NCBI GenBank assembly: GCA_013115135.1
Contig: JABANP010000120.1
Location: 62,001-126,000 of the forward strand
Direction: 5' to 3'
DNA from: Perkinsus olseni
Taxonomy: Eukaryota > Perkinsozoa > Perkinsida > Perkinsidae
Length of the DNA: 64,000 nt
Part shown: one piece after another, positions 11,712 to 23,921 of the stretch
Numbering within the stretch: the first letter of the stretch is position 1
Layout: each line of letters opens with the position of its first letter
Notes under the pieces: model-generated
Told to the model about the DNA's origin: nothing
The model's input: the letters and a program-made list of their open reading frames with translations, nothing else
Databases searched by the model: none
Translations under genes and position numbers: made by a program

Positions 11712-12791
11712 GTGGATGGCCTTTCCTGCCGCTCAAATCCCTCCGCGCGCAGGGGGAGGGGCCCCGGGCGCGCGCTAAAAACATCCCTATAATACACAGG
11801 GAATTTGGTACTTTTGAAGCCGATTTTGCGAAAAAGCCACATAACTCTCTCTGAAACTTTGCATGCGGGTAGATATGGCCCTAACTAGCACAGATATGGT
11901 CTCAGAATTTCAGTTTATAAATTGGTTGAAGAGAAATTAACGATTCAAGATCCGAGAATTTAGCTAAAATGGATTTTCGTGCGAAAACGCGCCCCAAAAT
12001 AGCTATCTTAGAGCTAGCGGGGACAACAGCGCACTCAAGATGACAAGGGTAAGATTAGTCCAACACGGCGAGCGGTCGACTGGGAAGCCGGAGGGCACGG
12101 GTTCGATCCCCGGTACAACCATTTTGGGAAACTCACACCGGGATCACGAGGCTAGCGACGCTAGCAGCTAGGGTGGCGCCCGAGCTAGAACAGCTAGTAC
12201 GCTAGCCAAAACGCTAACAAGCTAACTGATATAGCCGTGCTCAGAAAATATTTGGCGTCGACTTATCGGGGGCAACACACCGATGTAGATAACAAGAGTA
12301 GGTGTAGTCTAACAGGGCGAGCGATCGACCAGTAAGCAGGAGGTCGCGAGTTCGATTTCGTGTACAAACTTTTTGACGAACTTCGTCTTTTGACTTCGGC
12401 AGTAGCGTCGCTAGTAGCTACAAAGGTCATCGAAGCTAGTAAAGCTAGTACGCTAGCCAGAACGCTAGCAGCTAGTGGGCCGACCGTGCTGGGGTCCCCG
12501 CGATGCGGGGCAGCACGGGAGGCCCAGCCGAAGGCGCACGACCTCTGTCAAGTCACCGCTGTGTCCCCACGCCCCATCCGGGCTGAGGATGCGCGTAAAC
12601 GGTAGTAAGCGAGCTGGGCGAGGGGTAGACCCTCCGACTTAACACCGGAAGGTCGCAGCCCGATCCGGGCTGAGGACGCACGTCGAGATATCAAGCGAGC
12701 AGGGCGAGCGAGAAAACCTCCAGCCTTTATACCGGAAGGGCGCAGGTTCGACTCGCACACCCCGAAGGGGTTCGTTTCGCACAGCCGCTAG
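11712..12791 (+). mobile_element. Type C' module (long form), copy 2
   Basis: Same 1080-bp form as 9613-10692. Its 5' part (about 11775-11910) is diverged and contains an intact AAACTTTGCATG block. Confidence 0.75.
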
Positions 12792-13905
12792 GTGAACACA
12801 TCCACAATTGGAGTCAAAGACCTCCGCGAGCCAATTGGGGGAGGGTCCTAATTTAGGGCGAGCGCTAGAAACAACTTCCGGGCATTCCTGGCCGGAACCT
12901 ATCGTGCTTAGGCCCCCCCGTTCCTATATATTATCTTTGCTCCTACCCATTACAATTTATTCAAACCTTCCAAATCATTCAATATGGTCCGTCAAAGTTT
13001 ATTCCTACTATCCCGGTGCGAATCGAAATGTTTTGACACTCACATTAACCACAAACCATGGTTCCTGTCACGTCTCCTCCGCTTGCGCACTTGCATTTCT
13101 TTGCTCAAAAAGCGCGCGCCGCTGCGTCACGGCGTCGCACAAACTGCTCTGCATATAGCGCACGCCCCATGTCACAAGGTTGCAATTTCCGGTATGCTCA
13201 AAGGCCTCGCTCATTCCTGACGCGGCGACGACCTCTTTTTGCGATTCGTGCTGTTCCGCATATCTCCTCTGAGATCCTTAGTTAGGATTCCTAACCGTCC
13301 AAGGTTCCTCTTCACTATGTCAGGTGTACTTTGTGTTTTCTTCTCTCTCCCCTATGTTTCAAAATAAGGATAGGCCGCTATATTCTACAGCCGCTTCCCT
13401 GCTACGAAGCAGGCTGTTCCAAGCGGCTACGACTATTGCTCACTTCCATGTTCTCGAATGCTATTTTCGACCGCAAGTTCCGTATATATCGACCCGCTGG
13501 CCCGCTACATGGATCTTAGCAGCATGTGGTCTTAGCCTGGAACTTTTAGACGACGTACATGCGAATCGCTGCAAGCAATTATGAGATGGTTCGTCGAGGC
13601 GTCAGCCTCGCCCGAAGGGAGAACCATCGTTCCGATTGCCGTACGCCAACTAATTTTCTTGTTTGATGATTATCACACTCGGCCACTGGCCGCGTCGTTG
13701 CCCTGAAGTTATCAGCATGCAACTCGGGTGGCTATATTCGTGCTGACAGCAGTGAAAATATTATTGGCTTGTGCGACTGCGTCTTCGGTACAGTAGATGC
13801 AGAGCTCCTCCCGCTCTTCAGTCTCTTCTTCCAAGTACATTTTTTATGCACAAGTCGACGAGTTCAAGGCCAGACGTCAAGCTTGGACCTTCCCGACGTC
13901 TCTAG
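12792..13905 (+). mobile_element. Type D module, copy 1
   Basis: A 1114-bp unit starting GTGAACACATCC, with a diverged G-rich block (CCAATTGGGGGAGGGTCC). The rest is unlike A-C. It ends in the hairpin AGACGTC...GACGTCT placed directly against CTAG. Open frames of 60-116 codons occur but show no domain, and I treat them as chance. No clear tRNA-like segment is seen. Confidence 0.75.
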
Positions 13906-15018
13906 GTGAACACATCCACAATTGGAGTCAAAGACCTCCGCGAGCCAATTGGGGGAGGGTCCTAATTTAGGGCGAGCGCTAGAAACAACTTCCGGGCATT
14001 CCTGGCCGGAACCTATCGTGCTTAGGCCCCCCCGTTCCTATATATTATCTTTGCTCCTACCCATTACAATTTATTCAAACCTTCCAAATCATTCAATATG
14101 GTCCGTCAAAGTTTATTCCTACTATCCCGGTGCGAATCGAAATGTTTTGACACTCACATTAACCACAAACCATGGTTCCTGTCACGTCTCCTCCGCTTGC
14201 GCACTTGCATTTCTTTGCTCAAAAAGCGCGCGCCGCTGCGTCACGGCGTCGCACAAACTGCTCTGCATATAGCGCACGCCCCATGTCACAAGGTTGCAAT
14301 TTCCGGTATGCTCAAAGGCCTCGCTCATTCCTGGCGCGGCGACGACCTCTTTTTGCGATTCGTGCTGTTCCGCATATCTTCTCTGAGATCCTTAGTTAGG
14401 ATTCCTAACCGTCCAAGGTTCCTCTTCACTACGTCAGGTGTACTTTGTGTTTTCTTCTCCCTCCCCTATGTTTCAAAATAAGGATAGGCCGCTATATTCT
14501 ACAGCCGCTTCCCTGCTACTAAGCAGGCTGTTCCAAGCGGCTACGACTATTGCTCACTTCCATGTTCTCGAATGCTATTTTCGACCGCAAATTCCGTATA
14601 TATCGACCCGCTGGCCCGCTACATGGATCTTAGCAGCATGTGGTCTTAGCCTGGAACTTTTTGACGACGTGCATGCGAATCGCTGCAAGCAATTATGAGA
14701 TGGTTCGTCGAGGCGTCAGCCTCGCCCGAAGGGAGAACCATCGTTCCGATTGCCGTACGTCAACTAAGTTTTTCGTTTGATGATTATCACACTCGGCCAC
14801 TGGCCGCGTCGTTACCCTGAAGTTATCAGCATGCAACTCGGGTGGCTATATTCGTGCTGACAGCAGTGAAAATATTATTGGCTTGTGCGACTGCGTCTTC
14901 AGTACAGTACATGTAGAGTTCCTTCCGCTCTTCAGTCTCTTCTTCCAAGTACGTTTTTATGCACAAGTCGACGAGTTTAAGGCCAGACGTCAAGCTTGGA
15001 CCTTCCCGACGTCTCTAG
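13906..15018 (+). mobile_element. Type D module, copy 2
   Basis: A near-identical tandem copy of 12792-13905 with scattered substitutions and a 1-bp length difference. Its CTAG end abuts the GTGGACGG start of the coding Helitron. Confidence 0.75.
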
Positions 15019-15458
15019 GTGGACGGTGGAAAAGCGTCGATCCCACCCCCACCCATTCACACACTTTTCGCCCGCGCGGGGAGGGGCCCGTGCGGGCGCG
15101 CGCTTTTCGGGTGATCCTCACCGCTTGATCCTACTACCGGACTGCAGCAACGAAGGGTCCTTTTCGCTGTTTACCTATCAATTTTCCTCAAACTTTGCAT
15201 GATTACACATACCCGAAAAATAATCATATTCGACTTGTCCCGGTGTCAATCTATAGCCTAGTTAGCTCAAAATAAGTGTGCAAAGTTACGTCACTACGGG
15301 ACAATCGCTCCGCTCACGTCACGCCGCATGTTTTGCAACTTTCGCTCTCGCTCGCCCCACGCGGAGCAACTCTGAAATTCCTCCGTCTCCAGCGTTGCGT
15401 GAGCCTATTATTTGCATTTTCCAAACGCAAGTACTACTACTACTACTAACTGCCACTC

Positions 15459-15764
15459 ATGGGAAATTACCAATTTACTACAACCCATGGTCCACGGGCC
15501 ATGGATTCTCCGCCTCACTTGCAGCCGGATCTCTTTCAGCTTCCAGTTGCACAATCGTCCACCATATTTTACATGCCACCGAGGACCCGTCGTCGCATTA
15601 CAACACATCGTTGCCGGCAATGTGGGACTTATACCACTTCTTCTGGCAACTGTCGAGTGTGCAGTCGCAGAGCGCTCAATGTACGGAGTTACTCCTGCCT
15701 CCACGATCGCTTCGCGTGTGTACTACGGACGCCCTCTTTCGTATTAGCGACCCCTTCACCCTAA
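15459..15764 (+). other. Possible 5' exon with a zinc-ribbon-like motif
   Basis: A 101-codon open frame starting ATG (MGNYQ). It contains CRQCGTYTTSSGNCRVC, a C-x2-C...C-x2-C pattern like a zinc ribbon. It would be the N-terminal exon of the Rep-helicase gene if a splice to 15993 exists, but I could not settle a donor in this frame; a good donor (GTGAGT at 15811) lies in another frame. Chance cannot be excluded. Confidence 0.35.
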
Positions 15765-15992
15765 CACGTCCTCGCCGTCCACACCCAATGCACAACCGTT
15801 CCAAGTGCCAGTGAGTCTTCCGCTCGTTGCCCTTCTGCAAATACACATAATTCCTGTCACACAACGCTACTTCTCGGCATGTCGTCCTTCGCGCGGCAAA
15901 ACCGTGGCTCTGCGGCTTAGTCACCCTCGTTGCGGTAGAAAACGTTTCCCCTCTGCGACTACTTGTACGTAATGCTTGTGTTTCTTTTCCAG

Positions 15993-18900
15993 GTTCCATC
16001 TCCTTTGCGGAGTGTATCACACTGTGAGTGTTGCATGCGCTCTCCGACAGTAGCGTTCCCCTTCGACTGTCACCACCACATCTCGGCGAATTTAGTCTCT
16101 CGACACTACGGCGCAGTGAACCGTCACAGCCTAGCTAAACCTACACTGAGACTCTGCGGTCTCTGCTACCGGTACCTTTCTCCTGGGCCCCTCCCGCATA
16201 GTGGTCATGCAAAATGGGCAATAGCATGGCCCTCCGTGCTCTGCACATATTTGTTCAGTACTCCACCTACTGCTGATGCGCTGCTTTTTGTGCAATGTTT
16301 ACCTCGGCGCCTCAGACAGCTCTGGCAACCTATGTTCAATTCCCTTTCCATCGCCATACAAAGGTATTGGGATACGCCCCCAGCATTGGTCGACATAACA
16401 TCTCAGCGCTCCGAATATTTGGCCGATGTCGAGTCCAACGAAATACACCGTATCATCACCTGTAACGATGCTTTGCCGTGTGATACCATCAGGTGCCTCT
16501 ATGGATGTTTTGCGCATCCCTCTGACTGTGGGTCAATTGGTTTCCAGCATGTCATTGGCCTCGTCGACCCCAACTTTCACTTCGCTGACTCCAATCCTGA
16601 CAAATCACTGCGGGGACGACGACCAGATTGGCTTGAGTCTCGTATGTTTCTTAACACATGGGTGGTTGCGCCGTCAACGTTTATCCCACACGAGAGAGAT
16701 GTTGGCCTACAACTGGCTACTTGCGCAGAGCATGACGGTGGTGGTTGCAAAGAGTATTGTCATGTACCACAAAACCCAACTGGACACTTGTGTAGTCCCT
16801 GGGATGATCAACTCAGTCATGCGGTGTTTGTGAGCCGTAAGTTGCTCCCGGCACGCAAGGCTTTCAACTCCCATGCATGGTCACTGACCAGCATGCAAGG
16901 TGGATATCAAGGTATGGCACTGGTTATGCTGCCACACTTCTTATATACCGTATCCTATTTCGTGCCTTCTTTCAGGCCTCTCCTCCTTCTTCCTCTCCAC
17001 CGAAAGACGCTTCGACATCCACGACCCAGACATAACATATCCGCAAGAATGTCTTGCGGTGGCATATCGGCCCGATATACGTGCCCTTCTCTTCCAAATA
17101 CTGGCCGACGGTAGGATAAATCACGATCTGTTTCACTCGCTCCTGCAAACTCCCACTGCCTTACCAAGTGATGAGCAAGTTCATCGAGCTTTGCGAGGTT
17201 CAACAGCCATAAGTATTGATGATGCTCATGCAGCGCTCAAGCTCATGAAACACATCCAACGTACCGACGATGATACCGATGAAGACTTTGACGTACCTCA
17301 GGCTGAAGCAGGCGATATACCTCACCAGGGTTTACAACCGGAACGTCAAAGAGGCGCTTCGTCCCCCTCATCGCTCACGACTCCCTCTGGCAATTCCTCC
17401 TCTACGACGCTCTCCCGCTGCAGTACTGCCAATAGATCTCTTACGGCTACCGACTCTCGCTCTCCATCTTTAACAACCAGTGGTTCTTCTGTTGCTCCCT
17501 CCTCCGCTGGTAGGCAACTTCCTTGCGATGCTCGAGCGTTCGTCAGGATCCCTCGCGCTGAAATACCATCTCGTCATGTCATTCTTACCTACGCTCATCC
17601 GCTACTGGGGGTCCATGGTTCTTCTCCGTATGCTTGGTCTACTGCTCGAGGCTCCTCCACCTCCGCCCTCGTCTGGAGTGCTGCTGCTATGGCCCTGCCC
17701 ATGCTCCCAGCATTATCTCTTTCTACCGCTCCGTTTGCTCGGGCATTGCGACACTTGCTTCACGCCCTCTATACACGCAGAGCGAAGAAGTATCCGAAGC
17801 CGGTATTGAGAGGGTTCTCGCCAGATAATTCACGCTTGCCGCGGCGAAGAGGAGTACAGCTTCTCAACTCTTTTCGTGACGTTGGTATTCAAGGATCCAC
17901 TGTGCCAACCCGACAGCTCAATCGTTTTCAACAACTTCCTGAAGACGTCTGGATCGGCAACCTACGACAAGCAACAAATTTCTTCATCCTCGCGTGCGAC
18001 TCTGCGCCAGATTTGCGCACTTACAATCTTCCACAGCGGATTCCCTCGGACGGTAAAACGTGGGAACTTGTTCTCATTCTGGACTGTGTCAATCTAAGTT
18101 ACCTCTATCGACACGGGCACCCTCAAGATGGATGGTGGTTGGCATCGTCTCAATCTCGCCCTCTGCCACTGGATGGACCTTTGCAAGACCTTCGTCATCA
18201 GATGGCTCGGTCCATTTCTCGATCATGGAATACACTCATCTACAAGGAAGTAAATCATGTGCAGACGCGCGAAGCAGCCTTGCAATATCTCGCTCGTTCT
18301 GGTGGTCAGACGGCCTTTGTGTGTGCAACACACGAAACCCCGTTAGTCCGAAACCACCCTGCGAAACGGCTTACTTGTTCAATTCAAAATTGCCCCCGCT
18401 TGGCCTCCTGGATATGTCCTTTCCCGCCTTGTAAGAGCACTGCCTGTGCCAAATGTGTCTGTCATGTACCAACCGGTAACTTCATCCGTGTTCAACCTCG
18501 GGGAGTGGAGAAGGGTCCTCAGGAGTCTCAACCCAGCACTCCGGCATCTGCGACGTCATCTATCAGCGACAACTCTTCTAATGCCAACGCCTACATTACC
18601 GACGACTCCCGTTTGCACACTCTGGTAGAGAGTGGGAACTACGCTTGCGAGCCACCTGGTTCTGCTCCAGCCGACGATGTCTACAGCAGCGACTCCTCTG
18701 CCGAACGTCCTATACGGCCAGTCGACTACAGCAAAGGTCACGTCTTCACGACTTTCGCTTCATCCACAAGGCAGGCTCAATGTTCTCCGACCGCTTACAA
18801 TGCTATACCTGGCCACGTTTTGCTCAACGCGGAACTGGGTCTACTCAAACGGCGGTCTCGACCACTATCGCATGGAGCTCGCTCTGCTCATTTTCTACAA

Positions 18901-21900
18901 TCGATTGCCTCTCGCAACGGGAATCATGCTATCCCCAACCTATATCCTGAAGGTATGCTCTTCAGCTCGTTATTCTGGCATGCTAAACTAGCGTCAGTCA
19001 CCGGGTCGTTGCCTGCTCCTTTCTGGACCCTTTTTTCATCCCCGAGGCTCACTTCTACAGTAGCTTCCGCCGAAGCTCACCTTCGAAGCAGACTCCTGGA
19101 TGGCAGTCTATTAAGTGGGAACGACAGTCGCTTTTTGGAATTCACCTTCGCTGCTATTCTCAATCACGGCTTATCAGCCGGCGACACGCGTGTCGTTCTC
19201 CGACGAGGAGTAGAAGGGATCGCATCCGGCAGGGCTACGCAGTACTTCCGAGGTTCTCGCTCAACTCTCTCATTCGATGCGGATGAATGCAGAGAACGAG
19301 TTGCAGAACTAGCGACGTTGATAGCGTCCTCTCAACCGCACTTCTTCTTCACTTATTCTTGCAATCAACGAATGCATTTCGGCTGCCGAAAACTACACGA
19401 AGCTCTCGAGAGACAGTCGTCTAATAAGCCATTTGCAGTTCGCCAAGCCCTTCTAGAAGCTATGCAAGTACAGATGACAAAAACGTGGTATAGAGTGGCC
19501 ACTCAAACTTTGAAGTGGATAACCTCTTCTCACCAACGCCCACTGGGCCGCATAGTGCGATACTGGTACAGGTGGGAGTTCCAGTCCTCAAAAGGTAGGA
19601 CGTTGCGGCTGTGATCGCTTGGACTCTGTGTACAATCAGAAGAAATTTCTCATCCGATATCTCTCTCCGAATCTTTCTCCTCCACAGGTAATCTTCCTCA
19701 TGCTCACTGTTTGTTCTGGCTACCACCCGACGTCTCACATACATCTGATCATGTCCAGCAATGTGTATGCCCCTCATCCGCGTCCATAGCACAGCGATGG
19801 GAACTTCTATGTTCCTTGGGTGTTATTGGTCCCCACGAACAGCCAGAAGATTTGGTTTCCCTGGCTCGAGAATTGCTCACTCATTCATGCGCCAGAGCGA
19901 ACTACAGATGTCACAAGCTCACCTCGAGTGGCGGCACCCGTTGCCGATCAACCAAGAATCCTATAGCAGGAGATTATTGGTTCGAGGCAGTTGATGGAAA
20001 CCATTCTGCAGCGGCGGCAGATATCCTCATTCGCTGTGGCTTGGCGACCTCGGATCAGCAAGGACAACTTATTCTAGGGCACGAACTCAGTCGGGGTAAG
20101 TCGTGCGTCACATCAGCTCGAAGTTCTGCACTTCCTGCATGGCACCCTACATCCATTCGTATGTGCGTGCCGTCACAAATGCCAGTCTACCTCCCCAATG
20201 TCGAAGCATACTACATACTGTTCTTCCATTCATATCCTCCTCAGGTAAATACCGATATCCCACCGTTCAAAACGAGCATTTCACACCGACAAACGACATC
20301 CTCTTCGCAGTTACTCGCTCCAATGTCAACATACTCATCGTTGATAGGACTATGAGTTCCCAGTACGTTCCGCACCAAGCGACCTCAACGATGATATCGT
20401 ATATTACACGACTTTCATCTACTCTTCTCTGCCGTCATACACGCCTCTTACACGTCTTTATCTTTCGTAGTACTACACTTAATCATCATCATCATCATCA
20501 TCATGTAATTTCTCTTATTCCTGCACGCGATGACTCTCACTCATACTTGATACACTATTACTAAATATCCTTTGATAGGTACTTAGCGCAATATGCAGCG
20601 GGCCAAGAACAAAGAGCAGCTATCGCCTTGACTCTACACCGAGGACACATAAGAGTTGAAGATGGTGGTGTCACGAATATTAAAATACCAGGAGAAGCTT
20701 TGCGACAGAAATCCCTCGCTGCTGGGTCGAAAAATGAGGATTTGGGCCGCATCATCAGTACAACTGAGATGATTTGGCACGTCAAAAGATTCTACTACGT
20801 TGTATGCAGCGACAAGTTCGAACATCTCAACACCGCTCCCCGTGAACGACGAAGTGCGCTTCTTACATCATCCCGCCGTCACCGAGATCGAGAAGGATTG
20901 GAGGGGGATGTGCCTATTGCCATACTTCGTCGATCTCATTTTCCATCCTGGAGACGGTTCACTCCCGAACAAGTTCTGCTCCTCCTGGATTGTCTCACCT
21001 CCAAAGAACTCCCCGATCGAATATCAAAATTTGGTTGCCGATGTCCAGAACTACTGTGGATTCGATCTCCTGCCAATTACTACTCCTGGTTCTCTACTCG
21101 CCCAACAACCTGCACTCGGCAACACCCTAACCCCCACGATCGCCTATCCGAAAATCTGTTACAGTCCCCCTGGATAGATGGCCTCGGAAATACAACTTAT
21201 GTTAGAGCGGCTGCCTTACCAGATGTGATCCATCTTCTGAACGAAGCGGCTGTTGCTGGCGACAGTGCAGCTATAGCTTTGCAACGCACAGTCTTCGCCA
21301 ATCTCAACGACCCGTCCATATGGCGAAGATTTATCAACGACGACCCGCAGAACCGTCAAGCTAGGATTCCAGTATTCCCATTCCCGAGAGTGCGTTATAC
21401 CTCGTACTGCATAGCCTCATCTTTTCCAATTTCAGGTCGCTGACAGCGCTGCTTTCATCATTCATCTCATTCTCAGTATGGGCCGCTATGACTGCGAACC
21501 TCAAATTTTTGCCGTACCCACTTTGCTTGCAGCCATGCAGGTGGCTGGCTTAGCACCCATCGACCGAGAAGCTAATACGGCAGATGTCTATAACCTGGTC
21601 AAACAGTACGTCTGCTGCTTCTCGTTTCCCTGTGACTTCCTCAATTTTTCTCTGCGGTAAGGTACATTCTCATGCAAGCAAGGTGGATGCCCGGAGGGGT
21701 GCGAAGCTTCGACCGCAATATCATCAAAGCTACATCCATCCTCAGTAGCTTACTCCTTCGGGGAGAATTGGCGCATGAAGGGACCCCTTTAGTCCTCACT
21801 CGCTCATTACAAGCTCTACATACTGAATCCTCCGAACACCTACTCCAAGATATTCGGAGGAATCTCGCCACAGTGCTACACGATAGCGTCCCGGGTGCAC

Positions 21901-23921
21901 CGTCTGTCGAAGCCATCGTTAATTCCACCTTGTCTCAACCACTACAGTGGCGTCCAATGCTTTCTCAAGCCCCATATCAATCACCCGCCTCTCTCTACGA
22001 GCAGCAGGAAGCGTTAGATCAGCTCTGCACTACAATCGATTGCTTCGCGTCTGGACTATACTCCTTCACGCGTGGACACGTCTGTGCCGGGTCCGCTGGA
22101 TCGGGAAAGACCCATTTGCTACTCACTGGTACTATGTACTGCCGAGCACGTGGCTTGGAGACGGTGATGACCGCCCTTTCTTCGGAAAGGGCGTCAGAGC
22201 TTGGTGGCTTTCATTTGCATCGTTTGGTACCTCTCCCGATCTTCTCTCGCAACAGACAGTGTGATGTTCGTGTGTCTGCCGAGCGGTGTATCGTCAACCT
22301 CTCCTACAAGCCTGATCTATTGCTTACTCTACGCCGAATAGACGTCTGGTGCATTGATGAGATCGGCTTGATTTCGGCAGAAACCTTCAGCATCTTAGAC
22401 CTGGTTTTGCAACATGTCAAAGGTAAGTACATCATAAGTCATTACCAATGAAATTGCTATATTTACACCTTACATTCAATCTCAGATAACACACTGCCCT
22501 TCGGCGGTTGCTTAGTCCTGGGTACTGGGGATATGCTCCAGTTGAATCCTTCCACCGGAAGACCCCTGTGGGTGAGTCCCCATGTGCTCACTACCTTCAC
22601 CGTCATTCCTCTGAAGCATATGGTGCGAGCAGCAGGGGATGGGAACTTGATGCGTTGTTTGGATATTCTTCGACAGCCGTTTATCACTGATGAGAATCTA
22701 CTTCAAATCACCGACCTTATAGAAGAGAACTGTCGGTTCGTCCCGACCTTTGCGGATGTCCCTTTCAACACAGGGACTATCAGACTCTTCAGCCGCAAAA
22801 TCGCGGAACGAGAGGAGGCCGCGAGACTGGCTCGCATGATCGAGCTTGATGAGTCTATCACGTCAGTTCATCATATTGCCGTGGACGAGGTGACGACCAA
22901 CTTGGGCGGCGCTGCCATCTGGCGTATAGCGACTGAGTCTGAGAGCACTGCTATCACCGCGCACGTTCAAGAACCATACGACTTGAGATTGTACGACGGT
23001 TGCATCATTAGGTTTACCAGAAACCATAAATCCCGTTCCTTCTCCAATGGACAACTCGGAGTGATCCGTCGGGCTGAGGCGCCAGTCACTGTATATGTTG
23101 CTCCTTGCGGGGCTCGCTCAGTCCCAGACATCTCTTATGTACGGACACACTGGACATTGCTCACTGTATCTCCCATGGTGAGTCCTGTCCTTCCACTCCG
23201 CCGCCATGGGTACGGTCGGAGACAGCAGCTACCGCTCAAGGTCTATGTCTCCTCCACAATTCATCGAGCTCTGGGATCGACCATGTCACAAATCGCTTGC
23301 CGGTTCAGTCAAACTGACCCGCGATTTAGGCTTTGGGACCGCAGATTACTCTACGTGGCGCTCAGTAGGGTACGAAGCCTTGGCCATATTGTCTTCGTGG
23401 GCCCAAGACAAGACACGTTCCACTGCATAACTGAAGTGGCACGCAGACGAGGACAATTCGACGATTACATTCACCATTTGCTCTCCGTTGTTGAAGGGGC
23501 CCCCAACTTGGGCTCTCCACAGATAGATCTCACGCTCTTACCTATTATGCCCCTTGATTGTGAGCTCCCACACACTCCAACTGGATTTGTTTACGCTCTA
23601 ATTAGCATGCGGACTCGAGAAGTGTATGTTGGCCAAACCAGCGATGTTGACAAGAGACTGCGGCAGCATAATTCCTCACGAGGCTCGGTCTTCACGAGAG
23701 CGCTACACCGTCAACCTTTCGCGCTTCTGGCGCTCATGCATGGCTTCAATCCCGAACTGCGTGGAGATCACCTTGTTGCTGCTAGAGAGAGAATCGAAGC
23801 ATCATGGAAATCCCGACTCCGCTCTCTACAGAGACTCGCTCAAGCAGCTGATGTCTTGGATACTGGATCCCTTCTCGCTCACGAGAACGACCTCGTATTT
23901 GTTGTTTGCTCTCGTGTATGA
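15993..23921 (+). CDS. Helitron Rep (HUH)-helicase with C-terminal GIY-YIG domain
   Basis: Spliced exons 15993-16911, 16976-19594, 19688-20095, 20245-20362, 20579-21389, 21436-21605, 21662-22422 and 22486-23921 keep one frame of 2413 codons; all introns are GT-AG, 46-216 bp. Order of parts: a long N-terminal region with a serine-rich stretch and a cysteine cluster (about 18378-18460); the Helitron_like_N/Rep region with FFFTYSCN, the HUH site PHAH (19696-19707) and the two-tyrosine site YLAQY (20580-20594); then a Pif1/SF1B helicase with Walker A GSAGSGKT (22089-22112), Walker B IDEIGL, GDMLQL, STIHRALGST and YVALSRVR. The C-terminus is a GIY-YIG nuclease-like domain (about 23583-23850). Rep nicks and rejoins ssDNA and the helicase unwinds it in rolling-circle transposition. 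The true start is probably upstream of 15993. Further introns in the serine-rich part are possible. Confidence 0.85.
20479..20502 (+). repeat. (CAT)n microsatellite in a Helitron intron
   Basis: About eight CAT units inside the 216-bp intron 20363-20578. The poly-histidine frame read through it is an artefact of ignoring the intron. Confidence 0.8.
23580..23860 (+). other. GIY-YIG nuclease-like domain (part of the Helitron protein)
   Basis: GFVYALIS matches the GIY part, VYVGQTSDVDKRLRQHN the YIG part with its conserved arginine, and ERIEASW supplies a candidate catalytic glutamate. It is in frame with the helicase in a single exon (22486-23921), about 230 codons after the helicase motif V region, so the fusion does not depend on a splice prediction. 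GIY-YIG enzymes cut DNA; a role in target or donor cleavage is inference. Confidence 0.8.

Larger units (their letters stand above)
1..15018 (+). repeat. Head-to-tail array of 16 abutting Helitron-like modules
   Basis: Sixteen modules follow each other without a spacer. Every boundary reads CTAG then GTGRA (junctions after 285, 1309, 2332, 3356, 4324, 5068, 6087, 6830, 7849, 8593, 9612, 10692, 11711, 12791, 13905 and 15018). Four sequence types are visible: A (about 1024 bp), B (1019 bp), C (743-1080 bp) and D (1114 bp). The order is A A A A B C B C B C B C B C D D, all in one orientation. Each type has a G-rich block of the form GGGGGAGGGGCCCC about 50-60 bp after its start and a short hairpin near its end. 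The short open frames seen in the modules repeat with the units and look non-coding. End-to-end tandem insertion is known for Helitrons; assignment to that class is inference from the coding module that follows. Confidence 0.85.

Noticed and set aside
572..12740. Functional tRNA genes
   Set aside because: A- and B-box-like strings and some T-stems are present but acceptor stems do not pair, so I call them tRNA-like only.
23..12760. Recurrent 60-119-codon open frames in the array on both strands
   Set aside because: They repeat only because the DNA units repeat, cross the tRNA-like segments and hairpins, exist in several frames at once and show no domain.
12808..14700. 116-127-codon frames in the two D modules as genes
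   Set aside because: Overlapping frames in different phases, no domain, and both copies change together with the repeat.
20103..20564. Protein with a poly-histidine run
   Set aside because: The run is a CAT microsatellite inside the intron 20363-20578.
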